Shown here: positions 53,851 to 64,000 of the stretch, in pieces
Numbering within the stretch: position 1 is the first letter of the stretch
Layout of the letters: each line of letters starts with the position of its first letter
Assembly (NCBI GenBank): GCA_027627225.1
Contig: JAPFQT010000370.1
Span: 18,501 to 82,500, forward strand
DNA: 64,000 nt
Direction: 5' to 3'
Source: Congeria kusceri
Taxonomy: Eukaryota > Mollusca > Bivalvia > Myida > Dreissenidae
The notes under the pieces: model-generated
What the model saw: only the letters and a program-made list of their open reading frames with translations
What the model was told of the DNA's origin: nothing
Database searches by the model: none
Position numbers and translations under genes: made by a program

Positions 53851-55680
53851 ACTCAGCCTCCTGCTAAAAATGGCTGATGGTCAATATTTCAAAACGTGTG
53901 AAATAAATGTTTGCATATTTCTCTCAATTGACTATTAAAATCGTGTTAAGTGACAGACCTTTTAGATGCACCACAATGTATATTCCATATATGTGTTAAA
54001 TATGTAAACTATTGTACAAGTTTAGTCTGTTACATATTTACTTTAATTATCCTAAAGAAGAAAAATCTTCGTAATTTGCACACAGAAATACACTTTATTT
54101 CAGTCTGTCACGACAAATAACAAGTGTGGCTCCCATTGATGATACAACACATGGCCTTTGAAACAGATTTCTTTGATTTTTTCTTCTAATTAATATGCAT
54201 TTATTTACAGCATGTTGCAGGAACCCTCGTATATATGTTGTATAAAATGTGCTTTGTTTAGGGGAAAAAAATCATATGTATAGGCATGGTAATGACATAT
54301 TCAAGTCTTTAGCATTAAAAGTGTATCAACAATGTATACAAGTTTCATAAAGATATGTACTTAAAGTGGCCTCAACTTACAAAATTGTTTTACAAATTGA
54401 GATAGAAAAGTTTGGTAAACATGGTGCATTTGGAGTCGTTTCCCTTAGACTGATTTATAAATTTTAGCTATTCACCGAATATTCTGAGCTAGTCTACTTA
54501 CCCGTTCGTCGACGGTTAACAACAATTTTCAGAGCACACTGCTTCACATGTAAAACTGTGTGTGTATATAATATACAACGTTTCCCTGTGTTAAAGGGGA
54601 AGTTACATGTACAATATTACTTTGCAGTGCGGGTGCAGTGCTTATAATAAGAATCTATGAGTTTAAAATTGATTTTATCAGTAAAAGAACTCAATAATGT
54701 GTATAAAACATGATAATTAAAAATGTAATACTAGGATTGTAAAATAAAACTTCTTTATTTCAATATAGCTATACATTAAGATAATAATATTAAATTACAG
54801 GAATTACCCCTGTTATGACAACAGTGCAAAAACAAGACTGTTGGTAACATGTTTACTTATATAGAGGATTTGCATACAGAGCTTAAACGCAGAAACGATG
54901 ATAACCCTAACCCTTTTGCTTGAAAGTTTGGGTGCCCATCTTACATGGTACGCGTTAAGGTCTTTTAAGGACGTAGCAACTGTAATATATATTTTTATTT
55001 ATATTAGATAATTAGCGACAGTCACAAGATATCACTTCAATTTGTTTTCCCAAATTCTATTGCGTCCACCAGACGCAGACGTTATGAAAATATGCTCCCC
55101 AAACGCAGGGCGCGCATCTAGAATTATAACCAATAATTTCAAGAAATAAAGCGGAATTTTTAACAGTGTTAGTAATCCGATACTCTGATGCCACTGGCAT
55201 ACACTAACCAATGTGATTTGCTCTTGTATTTTGTGTTAAGGTAATTTGGTCCACGTCTGAGAGTTGTCTACATTTGTTCCCACCAATACCCCATCCCTCC
55301 CTCCAAAAAATTAAATTAAATTGACCTACCTACCCACCTTAAAAATTCTGGTTCGCGTTACCGCAATCAAACAATTGTTTAAGGATGGCCTAAGTGTTTC
55401 AAATATACACTATCACTCAGAAGTATTGACATCTTGATCAACAGTGATGGTTTAGTCAAAATTATTGTAAAAAAAATAGTAAAAATCTGACTAGCCATTG
55501 GAGTGAATACAACATATTATACAAATTAAGAGATTGATAACTGGGTCCCCGCATTATACATTTGTATATAAACACTGCAATACAAAGCTGTTCATGAAGA
55601 TTTGACAGATGTAAGAGGAGCAAGAAGCATTCTTAATCAGTGGTTTTAAAACAAAAAATCCTGGGTGAATAAGGGAGGGC
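53851..55680. other. AT-rich non-coding DNA
   Basis: CCCACCTTAAAAATTCTGG and GACCTACCTACCCACC near 55322-55350 are a remnant of the 21.7-kb MITE interior or end. No gene or other clear repeat seen. Confidence 0.4.
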
Positions 55681-57535
55681 TCAGCTAACAACAGAAAATG
55701 TAGATTATTAAATAGCAGTTAGGATCTGTGTTTCTATCTTCCTTTGTGCCTAGACCAGCATGGCTCATTTGCATTGCAGAGGAGAAAGAGGAGAGTAAAA
55801 GAAAGATTTTTTTGGGGGTGGGGGGGGGGTAGTTCGTGCATCTTGAGTAATAAATGTTAATTGTGCACAATAAAACACTAAACAATAAATTAGTTATGAA
55901 GTAACGTTTAATAAGTAAATTCATATATTGAATTATAACCCAGGTAGATATAAATTAATACCAATATTGGTACGGTGCTAATGATATTGACAGAGCCAAT
56001 TATATACAATGTAAGCACTGACTGGGTTTAAATGCATTACTGAATGCATTACTGAGCAATGTTCTAGATTTTATACAAGTTGGTTTTGAAGCGTTGTCGC
56101 CCATCATGGGATGATAGTGATAATTTACAGATGGATGAAGAATATGGTTTGGCAAGAGTTACCTCCCTGTCATCAGGTTAAATACAATTAATTTCCTTAT
56201 TAGTATGGGGTTGTAATTTATATCTGTCAATTTTAGTAAAATTTTGTAAACATGTGCATGAATTGAAAGTTTCTTCCCTTAGATTGTATAAGCATTTTCA
56301 AATTTATTTCTAACTAAAATTCAGTTAAAAGCTGCTCTTCTTTCATTTCGGTTGTTTTCCATTAGGTTAATGAATTACCAGTATCAGATGGACCCTTGCT
56401 TATAATAGGCCATATCAATGCAATTTTAATAATTTTTTATAAAACTTGTGAAAATAAAGGGCTGTTTGTCAGCATTCATTGTCTAATTGAAGATTATTGC
56501 TAGGAAGCTCTCGTTATATCAACAGACACCTGATTATATTATCAAAAGCAATGTTTGTGTTATTCGCTAAATTTTGACGCTAAATGGATCATGCATAAAA
56601 TTGCATTTAGAAAAATTATATATTGCCTACCTACCTAGACCTCGCTGATAATCACAATAGATACTTAAAAGTAAATTCATTGAATGAACTTTTCCAAACA
56701 GTGCCATCTTATACATTAATCCAGTACTTGAAAGAAATAAACACATTTAAAAAAATTTAGTTCATATTTCCTACTCTATATAGAAATCAACATGCGTAAA
56801 CGGCACGATATAACCATCTTGTGTTGAGTTGCCGTAAAACCAAAATAAACAAACAAAAGCTACCAGCAACCTTGGGTAGGCAATGGCAAACCAACAATTT
56901 GTTAAGGTTGTCTACAGTGCTGGTCCTACCTGACACATTATTAAGCATCTGCAATATCATTAAGATCCTGCACAGTCTGCCAAGTTTGTAATAACAAATT
57001 TGCTCTCTCATATTTATTTTTGACCACTTAAATACAACGCTTTATATGGGTTGAGCAGATTAGCAATTTCTCTTTATATAATTATGAACACGTATTCGAG
57101 AATTCTTGTGTGTCCAGTCATAGTAACTCTTCGTACACTGCATGTTTGCCAAAAGCAAATGCATTCTGTTTGTGATCTCAAACATGTTGGCAGTATATGC
57201 ATCTTCATTACTGGATCTTAAAAAACTTTAGAGATGTTCATTGGAATTATTATGTGTCATTTACTGCTTCGAAATAACGAGGTTTGACTTTTATTTGAAA
57301 ATCGTTGAATGTTCATAGTACAGTGTAAAGTGTATCGTACTAGGTTAGCTCATGCCTTCGCCTGTCTAAATTGTGTTGGTTATTTATTTGTTTTATTCTA
57401 CTCTTGTATTGGTGCATAATGCTGATAATGACTAGATTTGATGGTTCAGTTATAGATACTGAAATCAGCAGAAGGTAAAATACAATAGAGTACTTCTAAG
57501 TATGACTTCACATTTAGAAATTCAGTTCCAAAGCA
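55681..57535. other. AT-rich non-coding DNA with a G-tract
   Basis: A TTTTTTTGGGGGTGGGG and GGGGGGTAGTTCG G-tract at about 55808-55832 could form a G-quadruplex on the plus strand. The minus-strand frames (79 codons at 55685, 74 at 56787) are unsupported. Confidence 0.4.
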
Positions 57536-57780
57536 TTTTATTATGCTCGCACGAAGTGGGAGGCATAAAGCATTGCACTTGTCTGTCCATACGTCCTTAT
57601 ATACTTCTCGAAATTTTGTGGACTCAACTCATCTTCAACTGCTAGGCGGATTTTGCTCAAACTTTCACAGGTGAATAACTTTAATGTAAAGGTGATTGTA
57701 AAGGAAGGATATTTGCCTTCAACCAATTTTGGCAGAATTATGGCCAATTGTCATTTATTCCACTAATTGCTGGGCGGATT
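57536..57780 (+). repeat. Interspersed repeat, 'GGAGGCATAAAGCATTG' family
   Basis: TTATGCTCGCACGAAGTGGG, TTGTCTGTCCATACGTCC, TTGTGGACTCAACTC, GGCGGATTTTGCTCAAACTT, TCACAGGTGAATAAC and TTTTGGCAGAATTATGGCC occur in order. A second copy at 58420-58635 shares AAGTGGGAGCATCTGTCTG, TTGTGGACTCATCTCCTC, CAAACTTTCACAGCAG, AGGAAGGAATTTTATCTGC and TTTTGGCAGAATGAAGTCCC. Confidence 0.8.
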
Positions 57781-58260
57781 AATGTGTAGGTGATTTTGTT
57801 TACCTTTGGGGGTGGGGTGGGGGGGGGGCAGAAATCTTAAACATGATGACATGGTGTGTTGTGCGCAAGAACCAGGTACAAGGTCAAGGTCACAGTGTGT
57901 CGCACGCAAGAATCAGGTCCCTAGGTCCAAGGTCAAGGTTACACTTAAAGGTCATAGGTAAAATATATGATTTTTGCCCAGCGGGGAATTGCATCCAATA
58001 ACCAGGCAGAAGTGCTAAGCATGTTGAGATGGTGTGTTGCGTGCAAGAACCAAGTCCCTAAGTAAGAGGTCACGGTCACCCTTAAAGGTCAGATGTCAAA
58101 TATAAGAATTTAAACAATCGACCCTTTCTGGGGCATCATTTTGTCCAGCATGGAAGGAATTTTAAATAACATGGCAATATAATTAAGCATGGTGATACGG
58201 TTTGTAGCTTGCTGGAACCAGAACCCTAGGTCCAAGGTCAAATGTATCAATGTTACGTTT
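57781..58260 (-). repeat. Minus-oriented array of the 'TTGACCTTGAATTG' family
   Basis: CAAGGTCAAGGTCACAGTGT, GTCGCACGCAAGAATCAGG, TCCCTAGGTCCAAGGTCAAG and GTTACACTTAAAGGTCA form three or so units, the reverse complement of the 22.4-kb family. A GGGGGTGGGGTGGGGG tract at 57807-57829 precedes it and could form a G-quadruplex. Confidence 0.8.
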
Positions 58261-58419
58261 TATGACAATATTTTGTCAAGATTAAAACTATTGATTGGAA
58301 ATTTGTGATACCTCAGTTTACTTCACAGAATAAGCAGAAAGTACAGTATAAAAGGAAACTTTCTTTAGCAAAATAATTTGTATACGTATAGACAATGCGG
58401 GGCTATGTAGAACAAGCTT

Positions 58420-58640
58420 CATAAGTGGGAGCATCTGTCTGATTGTCTAGTTTTCCACTTTTGAATATATACTTCCAAAATGTTGTGGACTCATCTCCTC
58501 TTTTACTGCCTTGCAGATTTTTGTCAAACTTTCACAGCAGAAGATCCTTAACGTGGTCATAAAGGAAGGAATTTTATCTGCAAGCAGTTTTGGCAGAATG
58601 AAGTCCCTTTGTCGCTTTCTCCATTTTAGAAAAAAATATG
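58420..58640 (+). repeat. Second copy of the 57.5-kb interspersed repeat
   Basis: It aligns through most of its length with 57536-57780. Opposed frames of 84 and 95 codons cross it and are not called because both copies share them only in part. Confidence 0.7.
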
Positions 58641-59750
58641 TATATATATATAAATTAGTGGAGGCAAATATTAGTGTTGGCAACATGCCCTTTGTCTGTG
58701 TCCAAACATGTGGGGGCCTCCATGTCTGTGACACGTCTATTTTTTTTTTTCTTGCGACTGACTAAGTCTTTAAATCGGAATGTGAAAGCAATGAGTAACT
58801 CTCAAATTCGCAATCACAGATCTATTAACATTTTTCTCTCGGATATAATTATATTGGGCACTAATTTGCCAGTGCTAATTTGATCCCTTCAGTTGATAAC
58901 GATGTGAAAGCAATTGTAAACTCTCAAAAGCAGGGTTGAGTTTAAAGTAGTCATTTTGGGTAATCAGCCATGCTGTCGTCTATTGGGTATGCTAATATTT
59001 TGGAAAAGGATTCCACAATCAGATTCTTATGGCACACTGTGGTGGTTTATTGTTCATTCAAAGCACTGAAGGCGCTCCAGTTGTGCGCTATTACGTAACA
59101 CTGGGCACATAATAGATGCTCTGGGCAATAAGAGGGATGACGAGTTTCAGTTCTAATAAAGGGGTTATAAAAATGTCTGAATGAAATTATTCATTTATTT
59201 ATTGTAACATTTGTTCGGTATTATACATTTGAATTATAAAAAAAAAACTGTCTGGCAAGAAACCTAATGAGACAAATTCTTTTTCTGATTTTCAATTGCA
59301 TGTTCTTTCATTGGGCTTCATACATATATTAATTTAAAGGCATTCTGACACTATATTTTAATTTCTAAGACAAATTATCTGGATCTACATGTACGAGTAA
59401 ATAGTAAAAAACGACCGTAAACAGTTTCATAACTTAACGCTGTCTGTGGAAGACGGATGATTAGTCTGTAGAAGATCAAAAGCTGTGGAGTTGAGCAAAA
59501 CTCAATCTTAACCTGATAAACAATCAACAAGTGGCTGAGTATTAGAAATATTAAATATGATACGAATGCAAAGACTGTGCTACAAGCTTTTCAACCATAT
59601 TAGCAAGTGTTATGTGATATATGTTCAAGTTACTTAAAGGGAGTTACTAACAGAATATTGTTGTTTTCTTTTGGAAACATCTTAAAAATGTAGTCCCTTT
59701 TAATTTATTAAGCATCTGCAATAGCAAATCTGTTGAAAAAGTAGATGAAA
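58641..59750. other. AT-rich non-coding DNA
   Basis: ATGTGAAAGCAATGAGTAAC then TCTCAAAT near 58778 recurs as ATGTGAAAGCAATTGTAAAC then TCTCAAAA near 58901. No gene is supported. Confidence 0.4.
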
Positions 59751-59759
59751 ACATTTTCA

Positions 59760-59832
59760 AGCTCTGCTGGGAATCGAGCCTGGGACCTTCGGAAAGCGAC
59801 TCGGACATGCTATCCACTAGGCTACTATAGGC
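59760..59832 (-). pseudogene. tRNA-like sequence
   Basis: On the minus strand TAGTAGCCTAGTGGATAGCA (A-box-like), GTCCGAGTCGC, CCGAAGGTCCCAGG and CTCGATTCCCAGCAG (B-box-like) lie in tRNA order and spacing. The acceptor arm is not convincing. It is a SINE head or a decayed tRNA. Confidence 0.5.
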
Positions 59833-61544
59833 ATACTTATTTTAGCGGTCGGACAGTAGTTTTCAAAAATCCGGAATATCCGGGCTCTGGTGCATCTGAC
59901 ATTTTACACAAAAAAATAATTTGTAGAAAATCTTCATATTTGTTCAATTGATAAACAAGTATCAGGATTGAAATTAAATCATGTGTAATGCTGTCAGTTT
60001 ATCTTAATTACCCATTTTACTGCCTGTAGCACATTTAAAAAATTATCTATTCATAAGCTTTCACACCTGAAACATCTTTCTGCAAATTAAATAGAAAACG
60101 ACCGAAAACTCGGGATTTGTCCCGAGGCGATAATATTGGCTACTTGACACAATTAGACAAATACGCGAAACAGAATCCAAGCAGTTTTTGGGACTTTATT
60201 TATTTATTACAAAAACAATTATATCAATTAAAAACGAATCATACATCTACTATATATTGTAAATTGCAATTATAAAAAGCTTAAGTTATGTTTTGACAGT
60301 GCATTTAATACATTATTATGTAAACAAAGTTCCGCGTAAACAACAAATTTGCTCAAAAATCGGTCCACAATTAGCGTCTCAAAGTGTTGTTAACGCCTTT
60401 ATTTTTATTTATTTTAACATTCAGAATAATATTAAACACAGTTTACATATTTCAAAATAGATGCAATTGCGATGAAAAACAACAAAAATGATGTTTGACG
60501 ATGTATGTAACGCTTAAAAGTTGCAAGTTGTTAACTTAAATCTTCCCACCATGTCATGTTCTAATCATATTCAATATCATAATGATTACCATTGGGCAAA
60601 TTAAACGATATTCAAAATGGCACTTCTTACTTTCGTGTAGTGGTGTCAGGCTGGCCTCAAGCTGTTAGGATCATAGTTCTTTGGCTGTTTGGCTTTGAAA
60701 TAACGGTACATTTATTCGTTTTGTGAACAACTTAAAAAGAAAAATTGTAATTATGTGTAATTCGTCACTAGAGGATATTATCTCGTTTTTTATTTACCGA
60801 TTATTTGGAAATGACAGCTCGTCAGTGTACCGAAAATAGTTGCGTATTTCATAATACTAGGTGTCACTGGAGAGCTCGTTGTCGACTACGACGATGTTAT
60901 TTGTCTGCATACCTTCAGAATGTCTGAATAGATTGTGAATCATTGATTGATTTATGGTCCAATGATAATTATCTCAGAGGGATAATTTTAAGTTTTTTCA
61001 TAATTACGTACAAAATTGTAAACACCTCGAATGCTACCATTGAGCTTTGATGTTGGTGCTATTAGCTCTGATCTAATGTAGGCCGCTAGCTTCACTGAAG
61101 AATGGTTCTGTACAAAGGGTGATCTTTAGAAGTGGTCGCATAATTGTTTGGTATTCGCTTCATAATCACAATTATTGGCAAACGAGTGGCAGCATTTGTA
61201 GATTTATCGGTAAGCATTGAAAATTGCGTTATTGTCATGTCATGTTGCAGTTTTGTACTTCACTTGTAGCAAATCAAATATAATTTAGTCAAATATTCTT
61301 CCACTTAGCTATAAAATGATCTTCATTTTTCGGGGGTTCATAAAAATATGTTGTACTTGCTTTTTTTGTGAACAAATTCAGTGCCGGGGTAATTTAGGGA
61401 GTATAGTGTTGTATCATGTCTTCCTTTATTGCATGGAAAAACATCTGTCATAAATAATATCATGATTTTGGCAGACCGAAACACTGTGATTGTGTAGTAT
61501 TAAGAAAACATCAAATTTTGTGGCATGGCCAATAAAGCTTATTT
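59833..61544. other. AT-rich non-coding DNA
   Basis: ACTCGGGATTTGTCCCGAGG at 60106-60125 is a compact inverted repeat. No gene or interspersed repeat is recognised in the remainder. Confidence 0.4.
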
Positions 61545-61685
61545 TATTCTACCCCCACAAACGGAGTTTGGGGGGGGGGGTATATAGGAGTAAGCTTGTT
61601 GGTTTTTGGTTTCTGGATGATAACTCAAGAAAGGCATGACATATTCAAATAATTTTTGGTACACATGTGTAACATCATAGAATAG
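61545..61685 (-). repeat. Truncated inverted copy of the 31.0-kb repeat family
   Basis: CCCCCACAAACGGAGTTTGG then a ten-G run, GATAACTCAAGAAAGGCATG, and CAAATAATTTTTGGTACACA then TGTGTAACATCATAGAATA are the reverse complement of the 31.5-kb terminus. A MITE has inserted at the 3' limit. Confidence 0.75.
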
Positions 61686-62282
61686 GCAGTGTTCATTCTA
61701 GGCCGAGTTGCGGGTGTGCCCATGGCCACACAATCAGTGCGCCATATAAGGATTATCTTGGGGGGGGGGAGGTGCAACATACTATCTCATATTTATAATA
61801 TTCATGTTACTTTTATTATGTTTTTATTTCCATTGTCAAAAACATAAAATTACTCTTATCATTGCGCGCTTACCACAAACATTTCTCTTAAAAACCCTTG
61901 TCAACCTTTGTGGAATATTTATCTGTTTGTACTCTCAAACTTCCGGATGAAGTATGGCACTATGGGTACGGCCAGATCAAAGGATGTTTTCTCGCCCTCA
62001 TTTTCCACATTGTTCTCATTTTTGCCTAGGAATTTTGGTGGAAAATTCGGAAGATTTTGTCCCTCAATGCTATCTTTATCTGCTTTTTGCTTCGACATGG
62101 TTTTTTTATAAAAATTAAAATCATCTTAAACCGCATGCAAATTTCAGACAGCACTGTTATCAATTTGTGATGATGTAAGCGAGGTGATGCGCCCAAATGG
62201 CCTTCTGACAATATTTTTGTTGCGCCCGTTTATTATTTTTTTGCGTCAATCCCGCAAAGGCGCAGCCCAGAATGAACACTGC
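61686..62282. mobile_element. 597-bp MITE with GCAGTGTTCATTCT ends
   Basis: GCAGTGTTCATTCTAGGC at the left is inverted at the right (GCCCAGAATGAACACTGC). One or two mismatches occur in 18 bp. Internal GCGCCATATAAGG and TGCGCCCGTTTATT occur toward the two ends. The interior has short frames only (67 codons plus, 61 minus). It interrupts the copy of the 31.0-kb repeat. Confidence 0.75.
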
Positions 62283-62510
62283 TATTTCTTTGAAAAATAC
62301 ACTTGAGTGTATTTATTTAAAGTGTATTTTATGTGTATTTACTAGTGCATTAATACACTTTTTTGTTAAAAATGCAGAAAAAGTACAGAAAAAATACACA
62401 GTGTACTAAAAGTGTATTTATTGTGCATTTAACGCACAAAAATTACAGTGCAAATACCGCAGCGTATAATACGCATTAAATGCGTATTAAATACTCGTTT
62501 TTCCAGAACG
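62283..62510. repeat. Degenerate GTGTATTTA-rich tract
   Basis: ACACTTGAGTGTATTTATT, AAGTGTATTTTATGTGTATT, TACAGAAAAAATACACAGTG, AAAGTGTATTTATTGTGC and ATACGCATTAAATGCGTATT make a dense field of TGTATTTA and its complement. It is self-complementary in several places. The 20-bp palindrome at 62470-62489 is nearly perfect. Confidence 0.55.
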
Positions 62511-62760
62511 GTGTTTGGTTGACTGTAAAGAAAACAAATGACAAAGACCAATATAATAGCATAAGACAAGAATATTGTTCCAACCCGTAAAACAGCTCGC
62601 AATGCACGAGCATATTGCTCCCTTCATGGTCATTTGGTTTAGTAATTTGTTATTTTGTAAAGTAATTTGCCAGAAGTATTCCTTCATTATAAACTACAAT
62701 GGACAAACATGGTATTAGCCAGTAAATAAATTGCCTCACTAATTTAACAAAGTTATATCA
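62511..62760. other. Non-coding spacer
   Basis: AT-rich. The 66-codon minus-strand frame is unsupported. Confidence 0.35.
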
Positions 62761-62764
62761 TTAA

Positions 62765-63024
62765 CAACAACAACCACTTAATCATCTAAAATACAACCAC
62801 CACCACTACCACATCCACTATTATTACTACTACTACTACTGCTGCTGCTGCTACTATTACTACTACTATCACTACTACTGCTGCTGCTGCTACTACTACT
62901 ACTACTATTACTACTACTGCTGATGCTGCTGCAGCTACTACTGCTACTGCTACTATAACTATTACTACTACTGCTGCTGCTGCAGCTACAACTATTACTT
63001 CTTCTATTACTACTACTGCTTCTG

Positions 63025-63074
<50 letters not shown>

Positions 63075-63243
63075 ACTACTACTACAACTTCTACTACTAC
63101 TACTATTACTACTGCTGCTCTGCTGCTGCTGCTGCTACTACAACAACAACTACTACTACTACTACTACTACAACTACTACTACTGCTGCTGCTGCTACTA
63201 CTACTACAACTACTACTACTACTATTACTACTACTACTACTAT

Positions 63244-63279
<36 letters not shown>

Positions 63280-63331
63280 CACCAACACCACTGCTACTAC
63301 TACTACTACCACCACCACCAACACCACTACC

Positions 63332-63396
<65 letters not shown>

Positions 63397-63454
63397 CACC
63401 AACACCACTGCTACTACTACTACTACCACCACCACCATCACCAACACCACTACC

Positions 63455-63501
<47 letters not shown>

Positions 63502-63547
63502 CACCAACACCACTGCTACTACTGCCACCACCACCATCACCAACACC

Positions 63548-63591
<44 letters not shown>

Positions 63592-63664
63592 CATCACCAA
63601 CACCACTACCACCACCACCACTGCTACTACTACCACCATCACCAACACCACTACCACCACCACC

Positions 63665-63708
<44 letters not shown>

Positions 63709-63724
63709 CAGCACCACTACCACC

Positions 63725-63762
<38 letters not shown>

Positions 63763-63811
63763 CACCACCACCACCACTGCTACTACTACCACCACCACCA
63801 ACACCACTACC

Positions 63812-63852
<41 letters not shown>

Positions 63853-63880
63853 CATCACCAACACCACTACCACCACCACC

Positions 63881-63912
<32 letters not shown>

Positions 63913-64000
63913 CACCAACACCACTGCTAATACTACTACTACCACCACCACCAACACCACTACCACCACCACCACAACTACTACTACTACTACTGCCACC
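62765..64000. repeat. Compound CTA/CTG/CAC microsatellite, at least 1.2 kb, runs off the window
   Basis: From 62820 to about 63260 it is CTA with CTG interruptions (CTGCTGCTGCTACTACTAC). From 63260 on it alternates (CTA)n with (CAC)n in blocks. Marker phrases such as ACTACCACCAACACCACTGC recur near 63277, 63394, 63497 and 63910, giving an irregular higher-order period of about 100-120 bp. The minus-strand 296-codon Val-rich frame (63109-63999) is a read-through of a stop-free triplet repeat. Confidence 0.95.

Noticed and set aside
63109..63999. 296-codon Val-rich minus-strand frame
   Set aside because: Translation of CTA/CAC triplets; it has no start context and no stops are possible in that repeat.
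1..64000. LTR or LINE retrotransposon coding regions
   Set aside because: No reverse transcriptase, integrase or gag-like frame was seen in any of the longer open frames.

Overview
This is eukaryotic, intron-bearing, AT-rich animal DNA. The repeat families (long tandem units built around 'GGCCATAACTCTG', 'TTGACCTTGACC', 'AGCTCACCTGAGC' and 'GTCACATGGTTTATATAGA', plus tRNA- and 5S-derived SINE-like insertions and many short inverted-repeat elements) suggest a mollusc, most likely a bivalve. The species cannot be named from sequence alone. No bacterial operons, rRNA operon, CRISPR array, intact functional tRNA gene, or reverse transcriptase or transposase ORF was recognised.

Layout. Positions 1-9000 hold a repeated locus. 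Related flanking DNA precedes 23-bp minisatellite arrays at about 769-1946, 4125-4750 and 5190-7060, with degenerate relatives at 2941-3230 and 8605-8868. From 9 to 26 kb there is mostly non-coding DNA with palindromes, CTG/CTA/AAT microsatellites, two copies of a tRNA-containing interspersed element (12.2 and 20.7 kb), MITEs and mollusc-type tandem repeats.

From 26.6 to 35.5 kb the minus strand carries six phase-compatible candidate exons of one gene that I cannot name. That frame has two internal stop codons, so it is either a decaying copy or a mis-modelled gene. From 37.2 to 39.1 kb the minus strand carries the 3' part of a second gene: a Cys-containing exon followed by a terminal exon with an acidic C-terminus, with a further exon-like block at 39.0 kb.

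From 40 to 47.4 kb there are composite small-RNA-derived insertions. Two carry tRNA-like parts, and one carries an excellent match to the internal promoter of 5S rRNA. A possible plus-strand first exon lies at 45.7 kb, more exon-like blocks at 49.6 and 52.6-52.8 kb, and a talin-like rod fragment with an in-frame stop at 52.05 kb. From 53.5 to 64 kb there are a perfect-period 42-bp array, more interspersed repeats, a 0.6-kb MITE at 61.7-62.3 kb and at least 1.2 kb of compound CTA/CAC microsatellite running off the window end.

Most long open frames come from stop-free repeats and are not genes. Exon calls rest on splice signals, phase agreement and coding-like translation judged by eye. No alignment or database search was possible.
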